From: Mangifera indica
Taxonomy: Eukaryota > Streptophyta > Magnoliopsida > Sapindales > Anacardiaceae
Reading direction: 5' to 3'
Assembly (NCBI RefSeq): GCF_011075055.1
Contig: NW_025401109.1
Location: 62,001-126,000 of the forward strand
DNA length: 64,000 nucleotides
The notes below the pieces were generated by a model, which ran no database searches, was not told where the DNA came from, and saw only the letters and a list, made by a program, of their open reading frames with translations. Both the position numbers and the translations under genes were made by a program. Positions 45,488 to 56,619 of the stretch are shown here, piece by piece (within the stretch, counting starts at the first letter, position 1; every line of letters starts with the position of its first letter).

Positions 45488-47829
45488 ATAAATGAAGGCA
45501 TTACGTCGAGCCGACGACTGTAAACAAAGGCTTTACTTGGGAGGCAACCCAAGCTTTCAATCTTATTTTAATTAATGCTTAAATTTTAATTTTCTAGACA
45601 TTTGCTTTAATTTCGGTTTATGTGTTCCAATTTTAGTTTTAAATTTCAGTTTTAGGATTTTTAGATATTTAATTAGCAATTATTTTATGATTTTTGCTTA
45701 GGTTTATTTTAATTTATTTTTATGTTACTGTTCAATCGTCTTCTTCCTCCTACAGGTTCCAATTAGCTTTCTGTAAATGTTCACAGGGGAGGAATTTACA
45801 GTTTGGTATTCTGGAACTGGGTCATGTGCTTTTGTCAAAAGTCCAACTTCTACTTTGCTATTTTCTTAAATTCAAAGGGGTCATATGATTTAGTGTGATT
45901 ATAAGGCTGGGTTTATTTGCTTCCAGAGACCATATTCGCCAAACCTACGCTTCACAATTTCTCTCCACCTAAAATAAAAACCTAGCAGCCCCTTCCTTCA
46001 TTCTATAACACCATGGTCAGAACCCATTCACAACATCAAAGAGCAGCAAAAACCCACCCATCGGAGGCCTCCTACACCGGAGCTACCATCGAAATCTGAA
46101 GAATCCTCCATCAATTGCAACTCTCCATAATTCGAACTACTGTTCCTCCTTTTCCACAAAACCAGAGAAGTTTCCTCTTCCTTTTCTCTTAAATTTCAGT
46201 TCTCATTTTATTTTGTTTTGTTTAAACATTGAGGACAATGTTTGGTTTAAGTGTGGGGGAGGGTTTATTTGGGTTTTATTTTTCTACTGTTTACTGTTCT
46301 GTTTTTCAGTTATATATATATTTTTTTCTGCTCTATTCTTATGTTTTATCCTTCTATTCTGCTTTCAGTTTGTTCAGTTCTATCTGTTTTTTTTTTCTGT
46401 CAGTTTTTTGTTCTGTCTTCTTTGTGATATGCTTATTCTGTTATGCCTCAAATTTTGTTGCTTCGTTCTGTCTATGTTGCTGCTCCTTGTTGGATAAAGT
46501 TTGATTTTTATGGCAGCCAGCGTATCCTTCCCTGTTTTTTAGTCAGCTAAACAGTCCATTAATCTCACTTTGAATGAATTAATTTGTATGCATACCTTGG
46601 AATTTAGCCGATTCAATAGGAGAGCATTGTGCACTGATTGTTAGATTAATTAGGGGTATGCACTTAAACAAATTTTAATAATTGAGTGCTAGAGTTTGTT
46701 TGAAGTTAAGGTGAATTTATTTAACCTGTGAGCTTTGAGCCGAAAAAGATTGAAACATTCATATCAATCCATATTTTCTTTGATGAGTGATATTCTCCCA
46801 TGTGAATATATCTCTAGAACTTGCTTTGAACCGTTTCGAGACCACATTGAAATAAGCATACATGAAAATGATAAAGGCATTCTTGTTCGAACCTTTTAGC
46901 TTAAAAAAAGCCAACCTATTTTAATTTCCCTAGTTAGCCCCTTGAGCCTTACAAAACCCTTGATTCTTTGTGCTAAAACCATATTACAAACCCAAGCCTT
47001 CAAGTAAAAATCCTCACCCAACCATTAAAATTAGCAGGGCATTTAAACTAAAAATTTGTTGCTGGGTGAATTGCGATCTTGAAGAATTTTAAGTGTGGGG
47101 GAAAAGCGGACTTAAATTCTCTTAGTTATTGCCTTATGTTGTTATTGTTACTGCCCTATGTTGCTAGCTATATTATCAATTCTCTTAGTTATTCCAGAAA
47201 AAAAAAAAAACAGAAAAGAAAACAAAAAAGAAAAAAGAAAAAGAAAAGAAAGAAAGAAAAAAAAAAAAGAGAAGTTGAGAAAGAGAGAAGAGAAAGGCAA
47301 TAACAAGTAGCAAAGAAATGTGGTGAATGTGGTGGCTTTAGCTTTACATTTTTGTTCCCCTTAGGTGTTTAAATGTTTTGTTAATATTCATGGTTTTAAC
47401 CTTTTGTATCCATTAATCCTCACCTTTACCCAAAACCCCATTACAACCTAAAATAAAGTCCTTTTGATTTATGCATGTATCTAATCTAAGTGGTGGAGAT
47501 TTGGTGCATAAGCAAGCTTATGGTAGAATGTTTGCATTGGAAGAATTTGAGCGAAACACCGAACCATTAAACACATGAGTGATATGAGTGATAACCGTGA
47601 GGATGATTCACCAAAGCTTTATACCTGCTTTAGTATGCGATTGTCTTGATTTGTCTTTGTGCATACTTCCTTGTAAAGTTTGATAATGATGTGTGTTGAT
47701 GCTTGAATCTTGGTTGGGTTGAATCTTAAGGTATGCACACTTTTTGGTATCGTGAGAAAAGAGATTGATGGAACATTTTTGTGTTTGCTTTGTTTTCGTT
47801 TTTGTTTTACTCGAGGACGAGCAAAAGAT
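45488..47829 (+). other. Non-coding 3' region of the Athila/Tat-like element
   Basis: No env-like frame is seen. Polypurine-like GTGTGGGGG motifs occur at about 46251 and 47091 in addition to the true tract. 47192-47290 is an A/G-only tract. The hydrophobic frame at 46213-46497 is a T-rich artefact. Confidence 0.6.
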
Positions 47830-47842
47830 AAGTGTGGGGGAA
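47830..47842 (+). other. Polypurine tract
   Basis: AAGTGTGGGGGAA directly before the 3' LTR, the plus-strand priming site typical of Athila/Tat elements. Confidence 0.8.
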
Positions 47843-47844
47843 TT

Positions 47845-49186
47845 TGATAAGGCCATTAATTGTTACTATTTTGATTTATAATTCCCTTGTGTTGTATGGA
47901 AATTTGATTCAATCTAATATAATTACTTATCTTTTTGCTTTTAGGAAGCTTTGAGCAATTTTGGAATAAGTTGGGCCAAAAAAATGAAAAACTGGAGCAG
48001 ATCTATTAATCTGGAATTTTCGTAATGCAGACTAGGCGTAGGCACGTGAAAGATGAGAGCAGAATTCGGAAAACAAATCTGAACGCCCAGATCAGCTACA
48101 AGAGTCCATAAAATATTAAGATTTGCTTCCTAGGAAAGAGATAATCACCAGCTGGAAAAGAGGATTAATTGAGCTAGATAAGGAAGGATATTTTTGGAGG
48201 AAGGATATACATTAAAGATACATATCTTTTCCTTTCTTTTTGGGAAGATATGTATCACTTTGCTTGATTGGATTAGGAGATTAAGATTCACTTTCAATTT
48301 CCAGATTTTTAGTAGGAAGATAATATATATACTCTTATTTTTATTTGAGAATTATCAACCATTGTACTTAGAGAATTAGAGAGAAAAACATGCTCTACAG
48401 TGGCTGAATAATTTATCTTGGTTGAAGGGATCTGAAACCATGGAACTACAATGATTGTGAGATTTATTTTTGTTCTTTAATGCATCTTTTAATTATTTGA
48501 GTATTGGTTATCTTTCTGAATTATTTTTCATGATTGTGTTGGTTGATTTCTAAGGTGCGCAATTAGTTTATCAATTAATATAATCTATTGCTAGTTTAGG
48601 TGCTGAATTCGTAATTGTTCAATCCATCTAATTGAAGTGGCAACTAGGTTTATCGTTTGCTGCGTCAGAAACTTTAAATCCTAGGAAAATAATCAACTGG
48701 ATTAAATGCAACGTCGTACGTTTATGTTGTCTTGCTTCGTTGGTCTTTCTAATTCGTAATGCTATTGTTTAATTAAATTCGAGATCGTATCCGAATTATT
48801 AATCAATAAGGGTTAATTGGAATACATGTTTTTGGTTAACTAATCGTAAGGAATGACAGGAAAATTTAATACCACAACGAATATTTGAATAATTAATTTG
48901 ATATTTTTGGTTTCGATGATCAATCGTAGTTCCAATGGTGGATGTGACTGAAAACCAAGGTTTGTTAAATTGATTTATTCCTTTTAGATTATTTTACTGA
49001 ATTTTTATTTATTGTTTTTCATAATTTGCATTCACTTCAAAACCCCATTTTTATTTATTTGTTTCGATTTATTTATGACGACATACTAATCAAAGCTCTT
49101 CGAGGGAACGATCCCTATTTTTCTTTACTACATTTTTGTTGCAAGAATTTAGGATTTAATTTGGGTGTCAACGACAGCACGTACCA
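47845..49186 (+). repeat. 3' LTR (1342 bp)
   Basis: Same ends and length as the 5' LTR, followed by GTAGC at 49187-49191. Confidence 0.95.
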
Positions 49187-50325
49187 GTAGCTAAAGATAA
49201 GACTCACTATGGATTATACAAGACTCAATTGAAGCTACTTAATGATAACATGAAGGATGAATTGAATGTGGTTAAAGATGATGCTTGGCTAGACATATGG
49301 CATAAAAGACTACTCATATTGGTGAGAAAACGTTGCAGGTATTGACAAAGAAGTCTCTTAATTCCTTTGCCAAATGTATGAATTTAAAACTTTGTACTAT
49401 TTGTTTCTTTAGCAAGCAACATAAAGTTTCTTTTAGTAACACCTTTAAAAGATAAAAAAAAAACATACTTGATTTAACTTATTCTGATGTATGTGGTCCC
49501 ATTGAGACAAAAAGTATATGTGGTAGTATATTTTTTGTGACTTTTATTAATGATGTTTCATGAAAGGTATAGGTGTTTATTCTAAAATCAAAAGATTAGG
49601 TTTTTCAGTATTTCAAGAAGTTTCGTGTCATGGTAGAAAGGGAGACATACAAATCCTTGAAGGTCTTTGTATTGACAATGAAGGTGAATACACATAAAAG
49701 GTGTTTGAAAACTATTTTTCAGAGCATGGCATCATACATGAGAAGACAATTCCTAGCACCCCATAACATAATGGTGTGATTGAAAGATTTGTATGATTCC
49801 TGGTTTGACAACTAGCCCTGACCTTCAGCTTGAGCAGTTAAATGTGAAAACTGCCTTCCCTTATGGTGATTTAGAGGAATAAATCTATATAGAGCATTAA
49901 AAAGGTTTTAAAGTTAAAGGAAATGAACATATGGTTTGCATGTTGAAGAAAAACTTGTTTGGCCTGAAACAATCTCATAAGCAATGGTAAAAGAAGTTTG
50001 AATCTTTCATAGTGAATCATGGGTAAACCCGAATTAAAGCAAGGTAAATATGTGGTTGATTGTGATAGTCAGAGTGGTTTGGATTTAAGCAAAAATTCTA
50101 CATACCGTAGTCGTATTAAGCATAGTGATGTGAGATACCATTGGATTCATGAAGTAGCAAACAAATGATAGATTTTATTGAAATGGATTTACACTAATAA
50201 AAATCCAACTGACATGTTGCTTAAAGTAGTGACTTGAGACAAACACTAATTCTGCACCAAGATGGTGGGACAAAGCTCCAAGTGATATTGAGGTGACATT
50301 CTTCCTATGGGTTGGAGGGGGAGAT

Positions 50326-50907
50326 TGTTAGCCTAATAGGCTTGAATGTCTAACATACATTATTAAATAAAAATAAATTTACATTGAAGCCCTTGTTATA
50401 AAGAGATATAAATATCTCTTTTAGGTTTTTAATGGTGACATAGAGATGAAGCAAGAATAACATATTAGCGAGTTTGTTTTTCTTGCCTATGCAAATCAAA
50501 GATAGAAGTAGTCAAAATTTTTCTTAGTTTTTGATTTATCACTAGCCATTATCAAGATTATTAGGGTTTTTTTTTTCAAGAATTATTTAAAAGATTATTT
50601 TTCTTATATTGATCTATAATCATAAAGTATTGTGGAGTTTTGACTAAGGAAATAATTTGGATATTTCTTGATTGTTGATCTCAAGTTCATAATAAACTTG
50701 AGAGTGATTTTACCTAATTTTTTTATAGTGGATTTTATTTGGAATTTAGCTCATGGTTTTTTCCCTCTATAGTGGAGGTTTTTCACAAAAATCTTGTGTT
50801 ATTGTTTGTGATTGATTTGTTTTATTTCCTGCACGTAATTGATATTTCCTATGACTAATTGACTTAATTAATTTGCACAATTAAATATAGGTTTTGTGGC
50901 CCCAACA
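50326..50907 (+). repeat. 3' LTR of the outer copia element
   Basis: Preceded by the polypurine tract TTGGAGGGGGAGA. Starts TGTTAGCCTAATAGG and ends GTGGCCCCAACA. Its last 190 bases match 40060-40247. Confidence 0.85.
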
Positions 50908-51719
50908 CAAAGGACAATATTTGAGGTTGCTATAGATGTGAAACAAATATTAGCGTCATGATTTTTATCATTCAAGTGATCTATTCTTACTATATTCAAA
51001 TGATAATTACATATTGCCCTTGGAAATATAGCTGCTACATTACAAAATGTTAAAAGCTTAACTTGTCAGCTAGAAAGAAGGAGTAAATAAGAGTTTTGAA
51101 ACAATTATATTTATAAAATTTTATAGTTGAGGGAAGATAGTGTTATGTAGTTAATGAGTTTAGACTATAAGAGTATTGGAGTTAATGGAAGAGTTGTATA
51201 ATTAAACTTAAAATGTAAAGAGGAGTTGCAATTGAGGGAAATTATTGTTGCTTTGTATATTAGATGGTGAAAAGTGAGAAGTTGATTGTTGGTTCAAACA
51301 TTGTATATTTGATTTGAGGGAAGATGTGAAAACCAATTCTCAAAATAGTGTGTTTTATGTTTAAGTAAAACGACGTTATTTAGGGATTATTTGTGCAATG
51401 TTGTTTTGATGGAATGAAGGCAATATATAATGAATAGAAGAAAAGGAAAATGAGTCGATTGTCTGGGCAACTATTTCATTGTCTTCAACTCATTAAGAAG
51501 TAGGGGTAAAGATCTGATGCTAGGGGTGAATGGAGAAATCATTGTCAAGAGGGATGTTTACTGATAGGAAATGAGAATGACAATTATATCCAAGTGGTTG
51601 GTGTACCAATCTCTATAAAAATAGATGTCATGTAATTCTTGTATAATTTTTCTGGAAATCTAATAAAAGTTAGAGGTATTTTTTACTAGTGTTCTCTGTC
51701 CTCGCATGTAAACATTTTT
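50908..51719. other. Intergenic DNA
   Basis: No gene motif. The tract may be host sequence next to the copia insertion. It contains a possible transcript-like stretch without an open frame. Confidence 0.3.
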
Positions 51720-53880
51720 CACATTTTCATTTTACTTGTCAAAGTTCAAGTTGATCTTGACTGAATCAAATATTAAATCATTTTCAAATCAAATTTGATT
51801 CTCAACTCATTAATCTTAAGTTGATTTTGAACTTATTCTTTTAGGTTTAAACTATTCTCAAACTAGGTATTATTGTAATTCAACTTAGATCAAATTTAAC
51901 CCTACACAATAGTAAATACTATTATTAATAAAAGCTACAGACAAAATCTCATATCTTGATTAGCACGGTTGACATATAATACAACCATGCTTACTTATAA
52001 TAAGTAATAATTTGAGTATTTATTATAATTTATCACCATGATTGAATATTTATTATAACACTAATCATATAGTAGTACATCATTGTTAAGATTCAAATTA
52101 ATACATATTATAAATACATATTGTATTGCTTGATGACACAATACTCATGTGACATCTAAATTTAAGAATAAAATTGTACGTATAAAACAAATTGTATAAA
52201 TTTTTGTGTACAAACTGAGTTAGTAACTTGTGACTAAGTGATATGACTGTTTTTTTTTTTTTTACTTTAAAATTATCTAATCAGATGTAAACACATTAGG
52301 TGATACACAAAATTTTATAGAATTTGTCTGTACATATAATATTATTCATAAATTTAAAGAAATGTTTATGCAAATAGTCTTTTTATATCATTTTAAGGTA
52401 ATGATAAAATTTTCTAATAATACAATAACATGTGTATAGTGTTAAATTCTATCTTTTTTTCAATTTGCCATCAAAATTAAAATTTTTTATTTAGTAATTA
52501 CAACCATGATATGTGGTTTTGAAAATTAAAAATTTAATTTATCAATAAAACTATGTATATATATTTTTTGTACGCAATTTAAATACAAAGATGATATATC
52601 ATCATATAATCGAATGATTTTGAATTAAAGATAAAAAATCTAATCACATGATGACATATCATCTATGTATCTAAATTATATATCTAAAATATGTACATAT
52701 AACATTGTTCTTAATTTATTAGATGATATCACTATATCAACAAAACAAAATATAGAGACTATCTTATATATAAAAAATACTTATATAAGATGCCTCTTTA
52801 ATATAAATTTCAATTATTAATAAGTCTTCAATTTTAGTAAATTTATAAAAATACCCATATTGAACAATAGAAATTTAATTGATCAATTTATTCTATAATA
52901 ATATTTAATTTATCAATATATCCTTTAATAATTATAATTTATTATTTTTCTTTTCGTAAATTTTTTATTTTATTTTATCTTTTTTTCCTCTTGTCATGTT
53001 CAGTTCTTCAACACTAATTATCGGTCATTCTCTTTTTTCTCTCGGCATCTTAATCAACAACATCACTATTAGTCATCCTTCTCTTCTATAAATTTTCATT
53101 CATTATATTAAGTGCTCAATCAATATGCCGTGAACCATGTGCTCCTTTCAATAAGTTGTCCAATTGCACTCTTATTAGGGTTTACGGATATTCATTCACA
53201 GCAAGAAAAAACATCCAATACAAAAGTTTTCCATTTACAAAATCCAAAATCCTATTAATAATAAAGGACAATCAACCGGTGAGATTTCATCATAATTAAT
53301 AGGCACAAAAACTACAATTACGACCAACATTTCCTCATTAATTCCAAAAACGCTGAACCATTCAAGATGCTCCAACATAAAATTGTTGCAAAAAAATAAA
53401 AAATTTACTTGGAAGCTGAAACTAGGAGCAAGAGAGCAGCCGCTTATCAAATGAGTAATGAGGGAGACTTAGTGAAGAATGGGATTGCAACTTGGGCCCA
53501 AAAATTCTTGGAAGCGACTGAATTGGAAGAATGGGATTTGGTGAATAGGTTAGGGATTTGGAAATTGAGTTTTTGGGCTTGTTTATACTTTGAAAAAGAA
53601 AAACTTAGTAAGAAGGGGTGGCCTAATGAAACAAATAAGGGGTGGGTTGACATTTATTAAAAAGAAAATTCAAAAAGCAAAAGAATGATATTTATTAAAA
53701 AGAAAAGAATAAGAGAAAAATAAGAAAAGAGATAGTAACAGGAAAAAAAAGTTGGAGTAAAAAACAAAAAAGTAAAAAGATTGGCATTTATTAAAAAATT
53801 GAGTAGGAGAAGAAGACGAAGGGACAATAATAGGAAAATAAAATAATGAACAAGAATAAATAAGTAAATGTGATAAATAA
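51720..53880. repeat. Flank block E-B-A-P of the BBE-like duplication (minus copy)
   Basis: Reverse complement of 32390-34145 in the same internal order, without the foldback insertion and with family-A MITEs at 52140-52340 and 52550-52720. The A/G-rich part 53650-53880 with GATATTTATTAAAAAG words is the complement of the pyrimidine-rich part of the plus copy. A frame at 53409-53660 is not recognised. Confidence 0.6.
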
Positions 53881-54044
53881 GAGAAAATTATGTATTCTAG
53901 AATTGCTTGGGCGGCCTATTCCTCTAGTGTGTGCCTCAAGGTTGACACCCTGCTTTTTTATACAACTATTTTACTGTTGGTTGAGTCTACTCGCTTTTAC
54001 TTGTATTTTCAGAATTTAGTTGTTGTGAAGATAATCATCCAACA

Positions 54045-54970
54045 ATTTAAAACTAGTTATTGTTGAAATTTCGTCGTCTTTACAATTTAATGTTGGTTGG
54101 ATTAAGAGCATGCAGAAACGGCTGAACGAGCCATACACATATAATTGCCAACATTATTCAATATTTGCCATACGTAGAAGGGGAAAACAGCACTAGTGTT
54201 CCAAATTTCCAAACAACAAAGGATATTATCTAAATTCAAATGTTTTTGATATTAGCCTCAAGTTTTTGATAATTCAAATGCTATATCCATTGGTCATAAA
54301 TTGCAGAGAAAGAATGGGGTGGACCATAAATCCACTACCAGTATAGGGACCATTTGTTACAATGAAAAGGATGATCAAAACACAGAGAGCTAATCAAAGT
54401 TTAAAGCTGCCACTCTGAGACAAGAAGGGTGACCAATGGAGATCATGTTTCGCTGGAAATAATATTCCCTCTAAGACATGGATGTGAATGATGGAAATCT
54501 TGATTATGAATACTAAATTCAAATGTTAATTACGTATCAACATTGAAAATGGGAGTCTTGTACTGCCATGACATCATTTTACTGGAATATCATTGATCTT
54601 ACAACGCCGTGCAGAGTTGTATGAACATGAACAATGTGCATCAAGAGAGCGATACAACAATGACTATAGCACAATGCTTCAAGTTATTCTTATCGACGTA
54701 TAGTGACACATATTCTCATTAATACTTGGAAACTCATAATAAAAAAAACAACTTTATTTATTTATTAGATTTCAACGAAAAGATCGCAAGAACTAACCTA
54801 TGTTTAATTTTACAACCATTAAAATATCACAATAATTTTTTTATACACCAAATTTTGAGTACTTAATTAAACATTCATATGGTCTATTTTCATATGATTG
54901 AATATTTATCTTTAATTTAATTATTCAACCACATAATTACATATTACTTAAATATATAATTAATATTAAA
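54045..54970. other. 3' flank of the intact BBE-like gene
   Basis: The parts near 54045-54240 and 54739-54796 match the flank of the pseudogene copy in inverse orientation. 54835-54965 holds a family-A MITE. No gene. Confidence 0.5.
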
Positions 54971-56560
54971 CTAGTGTGGAAGAATTGGAATGCTTTGTTC
55001 ATTCCTGAAAAAGTTATCAGGATCAACCTTAGTCTTAATCTTCACTAACCGCTCGAAATTACCCTTGAAATATTTGATTCCATAAACTCTTCCTTCCAAG
55101 TAGCTCCCATTTCCATTGTGATTGAACCCCAAATCAATATCTCTATAATTCAGAAACGCCTGCCTCGGATTCTTGGACACAAATGGAGTCATGTGATCAT
55201 AAAGCTCTCGAATCAACCCCAAATAAAAGTTTGCCGCCTCAGTCCCCGATTCATTCCAGTCCACTAAGTACTGAATCTTCCATAAGTTTCCAGCTCTATG
55301 CGGAAATGGCGTCGCCGTCGCGGCAATCTCCTCCATTCGACCCCCGTAAGGATTGAATGTCAGCTTTGGCGTCTCTAGTTCAATCATTTTCTTCCATATT
55401 CCTTCCAGGCCGTCTTTAGGAATCGGCTTCCTCACATAATCCGACTTTCTCTTATGGAAACTCACCGTCGGCGCACGATATAGTAAAACATTTGTTGATG
55501 TTCCGGAGGGAAAAGCTCCCCAGAAAACAACTGATTCAAGCCAGCTTGATTCGACGCAGTCAGACTGAGTTATGCCCAATTGAGGAAAGCTCTTTTCCAT
55601 GATTGAAAGAAGTTTCTCAGAGCCACCGTGATAAAAACCCCAGAAGTTCCCCCTCACAGTCTTGTTAACCACGTCTAATGTGAGTCGGACGAAGAGCTCT
55701 TCAGGAAGTTTGTACGCGACATGTTGCCATTGATCCACAATCTCAGTTAGATTGTGTGATTCTAAAGTTCTTCTAACCAGAAACGAAGTCACTGTTTCTG
55801 GAACTGGAACAAGGTTGATTTTATAAGCAATAATGGCTCCGAAACTGGCTCCTCCTCCTCCTCTGATAGCCCAAAACAAATCTTCCCCCATGGATTTTCT
55901 ATCCAGAAGCCTTCCATTAGCATCAACAAGCCTTGCATCGACGATATTATCGACAGTGAGCCCGTATTTTCTCATCATGTTGCCATATCCTCCGCCGCTT
56001 ATGTGTCCACCAATACCCAGTGTGGGACAAACTCCGGCCGGGAAGCCATGAGTTTTACTTTTCTCCGCAATTTTATAATAAACTTCTCCAAGAATCGCCC
56101 CCGCCTGAACCCAGGCAGTGTTGTTTTCAATGTCAACATCAACGGCGCGAAGATTAAACATGTCAAGGACGAAGAAAGGGACTTGGGAGACATAAGATAA
56201 GCCCTCGTAGTCATGGCCGCCGCTTCTGATTTTCATCTGGAGGCCATGTTTCCGGGCACAAATAACCGCAACCTGGACGTGGGATTCATGCAATGCAGTG
56301 ATGATAAGGAAAGGTTTGGGAGTTGAAGTTGAGTTGAAACGGAGATTCCGGATGTAGGATTGCAATATGGAGGAAAAGGAGGTATTTTGTGGGATGAAAA
56401 TGGCGGGGGAGATTGGATGGGAAGACTGAGAATGGTCGAAAAGACAATGGAGGAAGTTTTCAAGGACAGAATCAGAAGTTGCTCGCCATGAAAAAGATGA
56501 AAGGAGAATGAGAATTATCGAAAACAATGAAAGTTTCGGAGTATTTGTAAAATTTTTCAT
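54971..56560 (-). CDS. Berberine-bridge-enzyme-like FAD oxidoreductase
   Basis: Intron-less gene of 529 codons, the normal family length. Members are secreted flavoproteins that oxidise alkaloids, monolignols, cannabinoid precursors or oligosaccharides; the substrate here cannot be told. Residues 1-28 are a signal peptide (hydrophobic LSLFSIILILLSSFSWRA). The FAD-binding PCMH domain follows: SGGHDYEG gives the histidine and GVCPTLGIGGH the cysteine for bicovalent FAD, with GGGYGNMMRKYGL and WAIRGGGGASFG also typical. The C-terminal BBE domain has NYRDIDLG and ends [18 protein letters not shown], as expected. The frame is intact. The first ATG fits the signal peptide. A TATA box lies about 50 bases upstream. 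The inverted paralogue at 34889-36478 is dead, so this is the working copy in the window. Confidence 0.95.
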   Translation of the reverse strand: MKNFTNTPKLSLFSIILILLSSFSWRATSDSVLENFLHCLFDHSQSSHPISPAIFIPQNTSFSSILQSYIRNLRFNSTSTPKPFLIITALHESHVQVAVICARKHGLQMKIRSGGHDYEGLSYVSQVPFFVLDMFNLRAVDVDIENNTAWVQAGAILGEVYYKIAEKSKTHGFPAGVCPTLGIGGHISGGGYGNMMRKYGLTVDNIVDARLVDANGRLLDRKSMGEDLFWAIRGGGGASFGAIIAYKINLVPVPETVTSFLVRRTLESHNLTEIVDQWQHVAYKLPEELFVRLTLDVVNKTVRGNFWGFYHGGSEKLLSIMEKSFPQLGITQSDCVESSWLESVVFWGAFPSGTSTNVLLYRAPTVSFHKRKSDYVRKPIPKDGLEGIWKKMIELETPKLTFNPYGGRMEEIAATATPFPHRAGNLWKIQYLVDWNESGTEAANFYLGLIRELYDHMTPFVSKNPRQAFLNYRDIDLGFNHNGNGSYLEGRVYGIKYFKGNFERLVKIKTKVDPDNFFRNEQSIPILPH

Positions 56561-56605
56561 TGTAGATATTATGCATGGCTGCTGTATTCATGGGTTCTTG
56601 TCTTG

Positions 56606-56613
56606 TATATATA
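56606..56613 (-). promoter_or_regulatory. TATA box of the BBE-like gene
   Basis: TATATATA about 46-53 bases before the ATG on the minus strand, inside CCTATATATACAAG. It implies a very short leader. The pseudogene's upstream region is not similar here, so the promoter was not shared or has been lost. Confidence 0.6.
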
Positions 56614-56619
56614 GGCTGC

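Larger units (their letters stand above)
41432..49186 (+). mobile_element. Athila/Tat-like gypsy element, internally deleted
   Basis: It is structurally complete: two 1342-bp LTRs, an Asp-tRNA primer site, a polypurine tract and a 5-bp target duplication. The internal region is only 5071 bp. Gag and protease are present, then pol jumps from the N-terminal edge of reverse transcriptase to the extreme end of the polyprotein, so RT, RNase H and integrase are gone. About 2.3 kb of non-coding DNA follows. By eye the LTRs differ at about 23 of 1342 sites (about 1.7%), mostly transitions, implying a young insertion that must have been mobilised by another copy's enzymes, or that lost pol afterwards. 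Confidence 0.9.
40060..50907 (+). mobile_element. Ty1/copia element, 5'-truncated and split by a nested gypsy element
   Basis: The 3' LTR is 50326-50907 (TGTTAGCC...CCCAACA). The 5' LTR is cut to about 40060-40247 but matches its last 190 bases. A primer-binding site follows at 40250-40262 (TGGTATCAGAGCC). Gag remnants (40300-41050) and the protease region precede the Athila/Tat-like insertion at 41432. After it come GAG-pre-integrase (DIWHKR near 49290), a short integrase part, a small RT piece (49820-49990, containing MLKKNLFGL) and the RNase H tail (SDVRYHWIHEV, about 50130). Stops are frequent, so it is long dead. Confidence 0.8.

Noticed and set aside
46213..46497. 94-codon F/L/C-rich frame that looks like a membrane protein
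   Set aside because: T-rich non-coding tail of the gypsy element. Two overlapping frames have the same composition.
38400..50907. Endogenous pararetrovirus
   Set aside because: Domain order, LTRs, primer sites and the target duplication fit LTR retrotransposons. No movement-protein or coat-protein motif is seen.
53409..53660. 83-codon frame EEWDLVNRLGIWKLSFW...
   Set aside because: No family recognised, no supporting splice or promoter signals, and it sits inside the repeated flank block. Could not be supported as a gene.
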